Shown here in pieces: positions 7,110 to 14,829 of a DNA stretch of 18,269 nucleotides. Location: assembly GCA_023398495.1 (NCBI GenBank), contig JAEWSG010000221.1, forward strand, positions 1 to 18,269, read 5' to 3'. The position numbers were made by a program, and so were the translations under genes. The notes beneath the pieces were generated by a model. The model had not been told where the DNA came from, did not search any database, and saw nothing but the letters and a program-made list of their open reading frames with translations. Origin of the DNA: Bacillota bacterium. Lineage in GTDB: Bacteria; Bacillota; Clostridia; Acetivibrionales; Acetivibrionaceae. Within the stretch, counting starts at the first letter, position 1. Each line of letters opens with the position of its first letter.

Positions 7110-8927
7110 ATGAAAAAGAAACCTTTTAAAAAGGTTTTATTGTCGTTGGCTTTGACAGTAATGTTACCGCTAATGTCATTTTCAGGAACGGCAGGTGCAA
7201 TTTCGGAAGATGGTGTAAAGTACGAATTTGAAAATGGTGTCAATAAAGGTGTTCAAGTACATACTGACTATGTGGGAGAAACCGAAGATGGCACAAAATT
7301 TGATCTTAGTGGTGCAACATGCACCTTCATAGGACAGAGGGGGACAAGCACTTCTGTTGATGTTGAAGTCGACAAAGCAGGAATCTATGAACTGATTGTA
7401 CGTTATGCACAGCCCTTTGATAAAAGTAAAAAGGTTCAGTACCTTAATGTTAATACCTCGAATCAGGGAGAAGTGAGTTTTGCCTACACTCTTGAGTGGA
7501 AAGAGATCTCAGCAGGTATTGTAAAACTTAATGCTGGTACAAATAATATTGAATTTGACAGTTATTGGGGTTATACTTACTTTGATTATCTGATTGTAAA
7601 ACCCGCCGATGAAAGTATAACAAACCTCAAAGTCAGTAAAACCTTAACAAACCTAAATGCTTCAAAAGAAGCAAAGTCACTTATGAGTTATTTGTGTGAT
7701 GTTTATGGTAAACACATTATATCCGGACAGCAGGAGCTTTGTGGTTCACATAACTACAGTGCTTCTGAAGCTGAATTTACTTACATACAGGAAAAGACAG
7801 GAGAAATGCCAGCTTTAAGAGGTTTTGATTTTATGAATTACAGAGGTAACGGATTGTTGTGGGATGATTATTGTGCTGAACGTGTAATTGAATGGTACAA
7901 TGAAAAAAACGGTATACCAACAGTTTGCTGGCACTGGTTCTCTCCGGCCGACCTTGGTAAAAAAGCTGATAATAGCTTTTATACCGAAAGTACAACCTTT
8001 AGTATATCAAAAGCATTGACTCCAGGAACAGAAGAAAATAAAGCATTAATGAATGATATTGATTTTATGGCAACTAAGCTACAACAGCTAGAAGATGCTA
8101 ATGTGCCAGTGTTGTTCAGACCTCTTCATGAAGCAGAAGGTGGTTGGTTCTGGTGGGGAGCAGAAGGACCAGAACCTTGTGTAGAACTTTATAGACTTCT
8201 ATATGATAAGTTCACAAATGAATTTGGATTAGATAACCTGATTTGGGTGTGGACCTCCTATACCTTTGCATCATCACCAAAGTGGTATCCAGGTGACGAT
8301 GTGGTTGATATTGTAGGTTATGATAAATACAATGCCAAAGATGGACTACCAAACGGAAGTGCAATTTCAGCAACATTTTATAGTCTTGTTAAGCTTACAA
8401 ACGGTAATAAATTGGTAACAATGAGTGAAAATGATACAATTCCTAGAGTAGGTAACCTTATTAATGAATCAGCTGGTTGGCTCTATTTCTGTCCATGGTA
8501 TGGCTGGTGGTTAACCGGTGAACAGAACAATCCTGTTGATTGGCTTACTGAAATGTATAAAAGTGAATACTGTATAACACTTGATGAGCTACCTGACCTG
8601 AAAACCTATCCGTTATCGGGCTTTGAAACAACACCTACAGCGAAAGTAACGCCTACACCTACAAAAGCAACACCTACATCTGAAGTAACACCTACGCCTA
8701 CTCCAGATCATGTGCTTGTTGGCGACGTGAACGGAGACGGCAGTGTAAACTCTATAGATTTTGCACATTACAGAATGTACTTGTTAGGCATAATAAAGGA
8801 TTTTCCTGTAGAAAATGATTTAGCAGCTGGAGATCTGAATAATGATGGCAAAATAAATTCCATCGACTTTGGATATATGAGAATGTATCTGCTGGGCACG
8901 ATAAAAGTGCTTCCGGTAGCTTCTTAA
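7110..8927 (+). CDS. Cellulosomal endo-beta-1,4-mannanase, CBM35-GH26-dockerin I
   Basis: A secreted 605-residue enzyme predicted to cut mannan backbones. The signal peptide (1-30) is Lys-rich, then hydrophobic, with AGA before the likely cleavage site. Residues about 36-158 form a CBM35-type carbohydrate-binding module (YEFENG start, DYLIVKP end). The GH26 catalytic domain (about 175-500) has the family order: SGQQE near the start, acid/base Glu341 in RPLHEAEGGWFWWG, IWVWTSY, and nucleophile Glu440 in TMSEND. A Pro/Thr linker (about 510-535) leads to a type I dockerin (about 537-602). The dockerin has two Ca-binding repeats, DVNGDGSVNSIDF and DLNNDGKINSIDF, each ending in RMYLLG. The dockerin means docking to a cohesin scaffold at the cell surface. 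AAGGAGGA precedes the ATG. No other hydrolase is adjacent; a sigma factor gene follows. Confidence 0.93.
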   Translation: MKKKPFKKVLLSLALTVMLPLMSFSGTAGAISEDGVKYEFENGVNKGVQVHTDYVGETEDGTKFDLSGATCTFIGQRGTSTSVDVEVDKAGIYELIVRYAQPFDKSKKVQYLNVNTSNQGEVSFAYTLEWKEISAGIVKLNAGTNNIEFDSYWGYTYFDYLIVKPADESITNLKVSKTLTNLNASKEAKSLMSYLCDVYGKHIISGQQELCGSHNYSASEAEFTYIQEKTGEMPALRGFDFMNYRGNGLLWDDYCAERVIEWYNEKNGIPTVCWHWFSPADLGKKADNSFYTESTTFSISKALTPGTEENKALMNDIDFMATKLQQLEDANVPVLFRPLHEAEGGWFWWGAEGPEPCVELYRLLYDKFTNEFGLDNLIWVWTSYTFASSPKWYPGDDVVDIVGYDKYNAKDGLPNGSAISATFYSLVKLTNGNKLVTMSENDTIPRVGNLINESAGWLYFCPWYGWWLTGEQNNPVDWLTEMYKSEYCITLDELPDLKTYPLSGFETTPTAKVTPTPTKATPTSEVTPTPTPDHVLVGDVNGDGSVNSIDFAHYRMYLLGIIKDFPVENDLAAGDLNNDGKINSIDFGYMRMYLLGTIKVLPVAS

Positions 8928-8981
8928 ATAAGGTTCGTAGGCCTACACATTCCTAAGTCTTGAAATTAAAGTATCTTTATA

Positions 8982-9027
8982 AAAAAACTCATAGTCAGGT
9001 AACACTGATAAATGGGTTTTTTTTTAA
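8982..9027 (+). terminator. Intrinsic terminator of the mannanase gene
   Basis: AAAAAACTCAT pairs with ATGGGTTTTTT (one G-U pair) around a loop of about 19 bases, ending in a nine-T tract. It separates the mannanase from the sigma factor gene. Confidence 0.7.
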
Positions 9028-9085
9028 GGAAAAATTTTTGTTACATTAATCAAAACAGGATATAAATATATTAGAGGTGGACAAA

Positions 9086-9601
9086 ATGAAAAGTTTTGAG
9101 GAGCTTTGCCAGGAAAATTATAAGAAGATCTATAAATATGTATTTGGGATGACTGGAAGCAAGGAGGCTACTGAGGATTTAATTCAGGAGGTCTTCACAG
9201 TTGCCTATGAAAAAGGTGAAGTCTTTATACAGCATGAAAAGCCCCTGGCATTTCTGTACAGAACGGCACGAAATCTGACGCTCACATATTTAAAACGCCA
9301 AAAGGCTTCTGCTATAGAACCTTTATCTGAAAATATTGCCAATGACGATACAGACTTATGTGAAAAACTTTTAATGGAATTAGATATGAAAATCGATGAG
9401 ACAGCTTATACCGGGCGAGTTATAAGTAGTTTGAATTCAAATCAGCATCAGCTATATAAACAACGTTACATTGAGCGTAAATCAATAAAAGAAATTGCCA
9501 CAGATCAAGGCATCAGTGAAACTGCAATGCGTATGCGTCTGGTAAGACTCAGAAGGGAAATACAGGGTATTGTCAAAAAGTTGAATTTAGATGAAAACTG
9601 A
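9086..9601 (+). CDS. ECF-type RNA polymerase sigma factor
   Basis: A sigma-70 family factor of 171 residues with only regions 2 and 4, as in extracytoplasmic-function sigmas. Region 2 is at the N-terminus (FEELCQENYKKIYKYVFG, then TEDLIQEVFTVAYEK, then FLYRTARNLTLTYLKRQK for promoter melting). After a short acidic linker, region 4 has QLYKQRYIERKSIKEIATDQGISETAMRMRLVRLRRE in two stretches, a helix-turn-helix for -35 recognition. An in-frame GTG at 9077 is possible, but the GAGGTGG ribosome binding site overlaps that GTG and correctly spaces the ATG at 9086. The gene for a single-pass membrane protein follows after 69 bp, as in sigma/anti-sigma pairs. It is not of the SigI type known from cellulosome regulation in C. 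thermocellum. Confidence 0.9.
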   Translation: MKSFEELCQENYKKIYKYVFGMTGSKEATEDLIQEVFTVAYEKGEVFIQHEKPLAFLYRTARNLTLTYLKRQKASAIEPLSENIANDDTDLCEKLLMELDMKIDETAYTGRVISSLNSNQHQLYKQRYIERKSIKEIATDQGISETAMRMRLVRLRREIQGIVKKLNLDEN

Positions 9602-9670
9602 GTTACATTTAACGAATTTAAATATATATTAATGAAAAGCGCTTTGCTGAGAAAGTCGAGGTAATTTATT

Positions 9671-10708
9671 ATGGATACTGTTTCACAATTAAAAAAGGAA
9701 TTGGAAAAGGCAGTACTATGTGGTCATATTGAAAAAACAGATGAAATTTCGGACAAACTGTTTCACTTGCAGGGTGGTATGGATGCAGATACTGTAATTC
9801 CAGATCAATTTGCTGAAAAAATCAAAGAAAGATGCAAACAAAAATCAGGAGGTCAAAAAACTATGAATGTAAAGAAGATTATATGCATAGCTGCTATTGT
9901 AGCTGTTACCGCAACTCTCGGCATTACTGCATTAGCTACACGTTGGTACGGTGTCAAAGATATGGTTTTCAATGAAGATAACAAAATTGCTATTACAGAA
10001 AACACGGGAGTTCCGGGTTCTTCTTCGGATGTGGCTGTATCCAACGCAGATACCGTGAAAGAAGAAACAGCCTTAATTGCTTTACAGGGATATCCAGACA
10101 GTAATGAATACAAAGCTAATGCCCAATGGAATTTGTTTTGTGCCGGATATGATACTGACCACAGTCTTTTAAATGAGGTAGGAAACGGTTCAAATGAAGT
10201 CACAGAGAAATACCCGATGTATCTGGTTTACACACAGGAGATGGCAAACAAATTAGAGGAGATTATTAAGAAATTCAAACTATCTCTGCATACTTCTATG
10301 GAAATTGTAAGCAGCCGAGAAGAATTAATAACACATGCAAATACAGGAGATTTTGTTGGAAACTCAAATACCGTCTTAGGAGGTTATGTTTACAATGATG
10401 GTACTTTTCAATATGACGGAGAAGCTTTATTGAAAAATAATAAACAAATTGGTTACCAGTTCGGAAACTATGTAAAAGGTACTTTTTCCGCCACTTATCT
10501 TAACATCGGTAATGCAAATGCATATAAAGAGTGGACCTACAAAACAAGCAGTGGTGTGCAGGTTTCACTCGCACTCAGTGAGAGCAAGGCACTGGTTATT
10601 GCAGATCTGGAAAATTCCTATACTGTTATAAATGTACTTTCAGAGAATAGTACGCCTGATGATTTACAAGAATTTGCAGATTCATTTGACTATTCGAAGA
10701 TAAAATAA
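9671..10708 (+). CDS. Single-pass membrane protein, putative anti-sigma/sensor partner
   Basis: A 345-residue protein with a cytoplasmic head (about 1-66), one membrane segment (about 68-88, IICIAAIVAVTATLGITALA) and a large external domain (about 90-345). That layout matches anti-sigma factors, and the gene directly follows an ECF sigma gene. The head lacks the HxxxCxxC zinc anti-sigma motif, so the assignment rests on topology and position. The external part ends in SYTVINVLSENSTPDDLQE-like text, reminiscent of DUF4367-type domains found in sigma-linked membrane proteins, an inference by eye. GAGGT precedes the ATG. Oddly, a perfect AGGAGGTC (9847-9854) lies inside the frame, 8 bases before Met65 (9863), exactly where the membrane segment begins. 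A shorter product lacking the head is thus possible. Confidence 0.65.
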   Translation: MDTVSQLKKELEKAVLCGHIEKTDEISDKLFHLQGGMDADTVIPDQFAEKIKERCKQKSGGQKTMNVKKIICIAAIVAVTATLGITALATRWYGVKDMVFNEDNKIAITENTGVPGSSSDVAVSNADTVKEETALIALQGYPDSNEYKANAQWNLFCAGYDTDHSLLNEVGNGSNEVTEKYPMYLVYTQEMANKLEEIIKKFKLSLHTSMEIVSSREELITHANTGDFVGNSNTVLGGYVYNDGTFQYDGEALLKNNKQIGYQFGNYVKGTFSATYLNIGNANAYKEWTYKTSSGVQVSLALSESKALVIADLENSYTVINVLSENSTPDDLQEFADSFDYSKIK

Positions 10709-10727
10709 TTGTTATGAATTGTATATG

Positions 10728-10780
10728 GAACAAACGCTCTGGTAGAAAATAAGCCTACCGGAGCGTTTGTTATATTATTT
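10728..10780 (+). terminator. Intrinsic terminator of the sigma/membrane-protein unit
   Basis: A long stem, AACAAACGCTCTGGTAG with CTACCGGAGCGTTTGTT, around AAAATAAGC, followed by ATATTATTT. The stem is strong; the T-tract is imperfect. Confidence 0.8.
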
Positions 10781-10842
10781 CCCACAACTCATCAGGTATT
10801 TACTAATTATTTTTAATTTTATCAATTATTTCAATTTGTGTA

Positions 10843-10872
10843 TTGTTGTAGACGAGATAAATATAGTATAAT
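10843..10872 (+). promoter_or_regulatory. Candidate promoter of the zinc-ribbon gene
   Basis: TATAAT at 10867-10872 with TTGTTG at 10843-10848, an 18-bp spacer. It lies about 100 bp before the start codon, leaving a leader that contains a terminator-like hairpin. Confidence 0.45.
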
Positions 10873-10892
10873 TATATAAACAAACTTTTATT

Positions 10893-10921
10893 GCTCAATA
10901 TAAAATTGTTGAGCTTTTTAA
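10893..10921 (+). terminator. Terminator-like hairpin in the leader
   Basis: GCTCAA (10893-10898) pairs with TTGAGC (10909-10914), followed at once by TTTTTA. It lies between the candidate promoter and the zinc-ribbon start, so it could attenuate transcription. The stem is only six bp, so the call is weak. Confidence 0.4.
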
Positions 10922-10972
10922 AATTCAGGAGAAAATACGAGCTATGGAATATATTATAAGGAGGGAAATTAT

Positions 10973-11380
10973 ATGTTTGAAGATTTATTTGATACTATTT
11001 CCGAATCCGGAAACCGTCGCCACCGATATATTGATAATACAACTAACAGTGTTTTAAGAATGGACGCTCTAGATGCCAAAGCCAGGGCTCGAGAAGCAGC
11101 TACAGAAATCGCATTCCTTAAACAAAAAGTAGAAAAACTAATGATGATATCAGAGGCATTATGGTTATTCTTAAAAGAAACTAACAATTTAACAGATGAA
11201 GATTTGAAGGAAAAAATAATTGAGATAGATTTGAAAGATGGACAACTAGATGGCAAGGTTTCTGCTAATGCAGAGGCGCCTGATATATGTACGGTATGTG
11301 GACAAGTGCTTCAAAAAAACAAGTATGTATGCATATATTGCGGTGCTGAAATTAACAATTCAAATGTTTTTAAGAGATAA
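10973..11380 (+). CDS. Small coiled-coil protein with C-terminal zinc ribbon
   Basis: A 135-residue soluble protein of unknown function. Residues about 30-70 form a long charged helix likely to be a coiled coil (DALDAKARAREAATEIAFLK onward). A Leu/acidic helix follows to about 92. The C-terminus has a zinc ribbon with CTVC at 106-109 and CIYC at 120-123, each followed by Gly, the usual knuckle pattern. There is no signal or membrane segment. AAGGAGGG sits at a good distance before the ATG, suggesting strong translation. It appears monocistronic, with its own promoter candidate. Such helix-plus-ribbon proteins often act in nucleic acid or protein binding, but no specific role can be named. Confidence 0.8.
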   Translation: MFEDLFDTISESGNRRHRYIDNTTNSVLRMDALDAKARAREAATEIAFLKQKVEKLMMISEALWLFLKETNNLTDEDLKEKIIEIDLKDGQLDGKVSANAEAPDICTVCGQVLQKNKYVCIYCGAEINNSNVFKR

Positions 11381-11479
11381 TAAATTTATATAAATGATGT
11401 AAAATCTCATTCAATATAGACTAAGGGTAAAAAGAAATACTGTAGGGAATTGTTTGTTAAATAGATTTTATAATTCATG

Positions 11480-11511
11480 CAATTACGCGAAATAAAAATT
11501 TCGTGTAATTG
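11480..11511. other. Perfect-looking hairpin before the recombinase gene
   Basis: CAATTACGCGAAAT pairs with ATTTCGTGTAATTG (one G-U) around AAAA. No T-tract follows on the plus strand; instead GGGAGGAG begins at once. It is a possible operator, RNA stem in the leader, or weak terminator of the zinc-ribbon gene. Confidence 0.55.
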
Positions 11512-11585
11512 GGAGGAGTGAAAAGTTGAAAAAACGATTTACATAGTATAAAATATATACATAATATAAATTTGAGGTAATTCAA

Positions 11586-12587
11586 ATGAAAAATATTGCA
11601 GATTATGAAATGCCTTTGATACTAAGAGACTTTTTAAACTATCTTCAAACAATTAAGGGTAAATCAATTAACACTGTTAAAGTTTATTTTTACGATTTGA
11701 GAGTTTTTTTCAGGTTCCTTAAAATACACAACAATCTGGTTGATAAAAATTCGGATTTTGATCAGATTGATATCCTAGATGTTGATTTGGAGCTGATCAA
11801 AACTGTTACATTAAGTGATCTATATGCATTTATGTCCTATGTAAGCAACAATCGTGACAATACTTCCTATGCACGTGCCAGAAAAGTTGCAAGCCTAAAA
11901 TCGTTTTTTAACTATCTTTTCAATAAAGCTAAACTTCTCAATACAAACCCTGCTAGCGAATTGGAATCACCCAAAATACTAAAACGTCTACCAAGGTATT
12001 TGAATGTTGAAGAAAGCAAGCAACTTTTACATTCAGTTAATACAGGAACATACTCGGAACGGGACTTTGCAATACTAACCCTTTTTTTGAACTGCGGTAT
12101 GCGTCTATCGGAATTGGTTGGAATTAATATAAACAATATAAAGAACAACACGCTTACAGTTATTGGCAAGGGTGATAAAGAGCGAAGTATTCCCCTTAAT
12201 AGTGCTTGTATAGAAGCAATTCAAGCTTATATGAAGGTTCGCCCTGTCAATGGTGTTAAGGACAAGAATGCGCTTTTTATAAGCCGAATAAAGCAACGCA
12301 TCAGCAAAGAATCCGTTCAGAAAATCGTAAAGAAATATATAAAACAAGCTGGTCTTGATCCTCAAAGGTACTCAACTCATAAATTAAGGCATACAGCAGC
12401 AACATTAATGTACAAATACGGCAATGTTGATATCAGAGCACTACAGGAGCTTTTAGGCCACGAAAGCATATCAACTACCGAAATCTACACACATTTAGAT
12501 AAGCAACAACTTCAGGACGCTGTTGATAGCAATCCGCTTTCAGGGTTCAGCAGGTCGAAAGAGAAATCATCCACATCAGAAAATTAA
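11586..12587 (+). CDS. Tyrosine recombinase (XerC/XerD-like integrase)
   Basis: A site-specific DNA recombinase of 333 residues, somewhat longer than XerC or XerD (about 300). The N-terminal SAM-like core-binding domain is at about 8-125 (LRDFLNYLQTIKGKSINT, then VYFYDLRVFFRFL). The catalytic domain has the full set: Arg173 (GMRLSELVG), Lys195 (GKGDKERSIPL), His265 and Arg268 (HKLRH), His292 (LLGHESISTTEIY) and nucleophile Tyr301. The protein should thus be active. GAGGT precedes the ATG. It stands alone, without an excisionase, and is followed after 116 bp by a dockerin esterase. It may be the chromosome-dimer resolvase or a mobile-element integrase. No attachment site or dif-like site could be identified. 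Confidence 0.88.
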   Translation: MKNIADYEMPLILRDFLNYLQTIKGKSINTVKVYFYDLRVFFRFLKIHNNLVDKNSDFDQIDILDVDLELIKTVTLSDLYAFMSYVSNNRDNTSYARARKVASLKSFFNYLFNKAKLLNTNPASELESPKILKRLPRYLNVEESKQLLHSVNTGTYSERDFAILTLFLNCGMRLSELVGININNIKNNTLTVIGKGDKERSIPLNSACIEAIQAYMKVRPVNGVKDKNALFISRIKQRISKESVQKIVKKYIKQAGLDPQRYSTHKLRHTAATLMYKYGNVDIRALQELLGHESISTTEIYTHLDKQQLQDAVDSNPLSGFSRSKEKSSTSEN

Positions 12588-12703
12588 GGGTAGATAAAAT
12601 ATATATTAAAATTATGAAAGGAGAATAATTATGGCTAGTTAATTTGATTTGGGGTAAAAACTATCAAGCAACATCAAAAAAAATTTAAATTGGAGGGAAT
12701 AAA

Positions 12704-13603
12704 ATGTACAGATTAAAATTAAAGCTTCAGAAAGTTTTATTTGCATCGTTTTTAATCAGTGCCATTGTAGGCGGAACGTTTATAACATCTTCAGCTGAAC
12801 CGGCACCAATAAAAATATTGCCGGTCGGCGATTCGTGTACCGAAGGTATGGGAGACCCCGATATGGGATCCTATCGTACTGAATTATATAATCTATATAA
12901 AAATGCAGGACTCAGTTTTGATTTTGTGGGCTCTAATAAACGCGGACCAAGCACTTTACCTGATAGAGATAATGAAGGTCACTCCGGTTGGACGATCCCG
13001 CAAGTTGCAAATAATATTAATGGTTGGCTTAATACACACAATCCCGACGTAGTGTTGCTTTGGATAGGCGGAAATGATATATTTCAAACTGGTAAAATAA
13101 ATACGACAGGACTTAGTAACCTCATAGACCAGATTTTTAGTGTTAAGCCCAATGTAACAATTTTCGTAGCTGATTATTACCCATGGCCTGATGCTGTTAA
13201 GCAATATAATGCAGCAATACCTGGAGTTGTTCAGCAAAAAGCTAATGCAGGCAAAAAGGTCTACTTTGTAAAATTAAGTGATGTACAATTTTCATCAAGC
13301 GTTGACCTTTGTAACGATGGCTTGCATTTAAATACCGCAGCTTACAAAAAAATAGCAAAAATCTGGTACGATAAAACTATCACAATTTTGAAAGGATCAA
13401 CCAGTAATATAATCAAGGGAGACATAGACGGCAATGGATCAGTAAATTCAATTGATTTTGGATTATTTAGACAATATCTTCTTGGTATAAATACATATCT
13501 GTCTCCTAATGCAATGAAAGCCGCTGACATTAATAATGATGGTTTAGTTAACTCTATTGATTTCGCAAATTTAAGGCTTATATTGCTTGGAATAGCTACT
13601 TAA
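12704..13603 (+). CDS. Cellulosomal SGNH/GDSL esterase with dockerin I (CE3-like)
   Basis: A secreted 299-residue carbohydrate esterase, probably removing acetyl groups from xylan. The signal peptide runs to about residue 31 (SSA before E32). The SGNH core (about 35-228) has block I GDSCTEG with nucleophile Ser44, a GHSGWT segment typical of CE3 acetyl xylan esterases, block III GGND, and block V with Asp205 and His208 (DGLH). A type I dockerin occupies about 239-299, with two Ca-binding repeats, DIDGNGSVNSIDF and DINNDGLVNSIDF, closely resembling the dockerin of the mannanase in this window. The short core joined almost directly to the dockerin is compact, with no Pro/Thr linker. GGAGGG precedes the ATG. 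A terminator follows. CE3 assignment is from motifs; another SGNH substrate is possible. Confidence 0.9.
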   Translation: MYRLKLKLQKVLFASFLISAIVGGTFITSSAEPAPIKILPVGDSCTEGMGDPDMGSYRTELYNLYKNAGLSFDFVGSNKRGPSTLPDRDNEGHSGWTIPQVANNINGWLNTHNPDVVLLWIGGNDIFQTGKINTTGLSNLIDQIFSVKPNVTIFVADYYPWPDAVKQYNAAIPGVVQQKANAGKKVYFVKLSDVQFSSSVDLCNDGLHLNTAAYKKIAKIWYDKTITILKGSTSNIIKGDIDGNGSVNSIDFGLFRQYLLGINTYLSPNAMKAADINNDGLVNSIDFANLRLILLGIAT

Positions 13604-13626
13604 GTGTAATTTTTGTACATTAGGGG

Positions 13627-13656
13627 AAGGAAAGGGCATTCCCCTTCCCTTTCCTT
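13627..13656. terminator. Terminator between convergent genes
   Basis: AAGGAAAGGG pairs with CCCTTTCCTT around a ten-base loop. It lies between the esterase stop and the minus-strand kinase-like gene. There is no long T-tract, but position and stem strength support termination. Confidence 0.55.
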
Positions 13657-13678
13657 AGTAAGCACGGCCCTTTAAAAT

Positions 13679-14215
13679 TCATTTATGCTTCTCGCTTAAC
13701 ATACGCTCATGAATCCAAGCATCTGCAATTTCGGCTGTTTCTTCTGGCGTGAGTCTTGAGTTGTTAAGCAGAGTTATGTTAGGCGTTGTTTCTTGTGCAT
13801 TTTCCTTTAGCCATCTATTAAAGTCAATTGAACTTTTAATCCAAGTTTCATCTGTAATACCTCTGCCATGACGCATACGTTCTTCTAGAATACCCTCGTC
13901 ACTTACAATTGCAAGATAATGGATGAATGAAAAACCTCTTCTTCCTTTGCAAACTTCAAATTGCTTAGGTACTCCACATCCGCATAACACAACAGGTAAA
14001 CCTATTTGAGAAATATTGCTACAAAGCCCTAACCAAAGCTCTCTGTAGTTTCTATAATCATCATCAGGTTTATTATATATCTCGTTCCAAAGTATATCAC
14101 TTTCCATTACTATATACTCAGTCTCTCTTTTAAATAGAATTTCCGACATTGTTGATTTGCCTACACCGCTTGCTCCAGTGATAATAAACAATGGCAATCT
14201 TTTGTTTGATTCCAT
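13679..14215 (-). CDS. P-loop NTPase, kinase-like
   Basis: A 178-residue soluble protein with Walker A GASGVGKST shortly after the start (MESNKRLPLFIITG), then SDILWNEIY, VVLCGCG and a basic RMRHGRG lid-like segment. The layout resembles small nucleoside or shikimate-type kinases (AAA_33-like). The substrate is unknown. The frame stays open to 14308, overlapping the upstream gene, but the start at 14215 is preferred: AAGGG lies at the right distance and Walker A then sits near the N-terminus, as in relatives. The ATG at 14251 follows GGAGG by only two bases. It is the last gene of the minus-strand group, 28 bp after the previous stop, so probably co-transcribed. Confidence 0.75.
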   Translation of the reverse strand: MESNKRLPLFIITGASGVGKSTMSEILFKRETEYIVMESDILWNEIYNKPDDDYRNYRELWLGLCSNISQIGLPVVLCGCGVPKQFEVCKGRRGFSFIHYLAIVSDEGILEERMRHGRGITDETWIKSSIDFNRWLKENAQETTPNITLLNNSRLTPEETAEIADAWIHERMLSEKHK

Positions 14216-14243
14216 AAATCTAATCCCTTCGTTTATATATTTA

Positions 14244-14804
14244 TTAATCATATCCTCCGTTAGCTTTAGGCATATTCTTGTACTCATCTGTACTGTAAAT
14301 GTAATCACTTATATGTTTTACCAGTTTCAAAAAATTCACATTAGCTTTAGGAAGATTATCAGTCATATCAGCATAGAAACCTTCATTCCATACAATTGTT
14401 TTTGTTTTCCCGTTTATAGTTACAGTCAATTTATAATCACATGAAGGTGTAACACCCATTCCTTTTACTTCTAATGTGTCAGGGAATGACATAATATTAA
14501 TATCCTTCATTAAATTATATATGTTATTTTTTACATTGTCAGGTATTTTGAATTCGATAGTCTTAGTTCCATCCATAACCAAATCCTTAGTAAATGTTCC
14601 TTTGTATGTATCGATCTGATCCTTTCCATATGTATTAAAATTCAATTTAAAATTAAAATCATCTGAATTCTCATACTGAAAAGTATCAGTTTTATTTGAT
14701 TTAATATTTTGTATTATCAAATATGTAGTTGGTATCAATATTGCAGTAATCACCAAACAAATAATTAAAATAGTTCGTTTGCTGCCGTGTGTAATTTTAC
14801 TCAT
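14244..14804 (-). CDS. Hypothetical membrane-anchored protein
   Basis: 186 residues, not recognised. A basic N-terminus leads to one hydrophobic segment (about 11-33, TILIICLVITAILIPTTYLI), followed by an outside domain rich in beta strands (YKGTFTKDLVMDGTKTIEF, then DYKLTVTINGKTKTIVW). The C-terminus reads YKNMPKANGGYD. There are no catalytic motifs and no lipobox. The text has the look of a family found in Firmicutes as uncharacterised lipoprotein-like or anchored proteins, but I cannot name one. It lies 25 bp after the preceding gene and 28 bp before the kinase-like start, suggesting one transcript. Confidence 0.75.
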   Translation of the reverse strand: MSKITHGSKRTILIICLVITAILIPTTYLIIQNIKSNKTDTFQYENSDDFNFKLNFNTYGKDQIDTYKGTFTKDLVMDGTKTIEFKIPDNVKNNIYNLMKDINIMSFPDTLEVKGMGVTPSCDYKLTVTINGKTKTIVWNEGFYADMTDNLPKANVNFLKLVKHISDYIYSTDEYKNMPKANGGYD

Positions 14805-14829
14805 GCAATACGCCTCCCTTCAAGAAATT

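Noticed and set aside
9040..9609. Shared GTTACATT before the sigma gene and after it as an autoregulatory ECF promoter
   Set aside because: An eight-base AT-rich match without a matching -10 at fixed distance is likely chance.
14216..14308. Extended N-terminus of the kinase-like gene
   Set aside because: It would overlap the preceding gene by 65 bp and push Walker A far from the start; the start at 14215 has a properly placed site.
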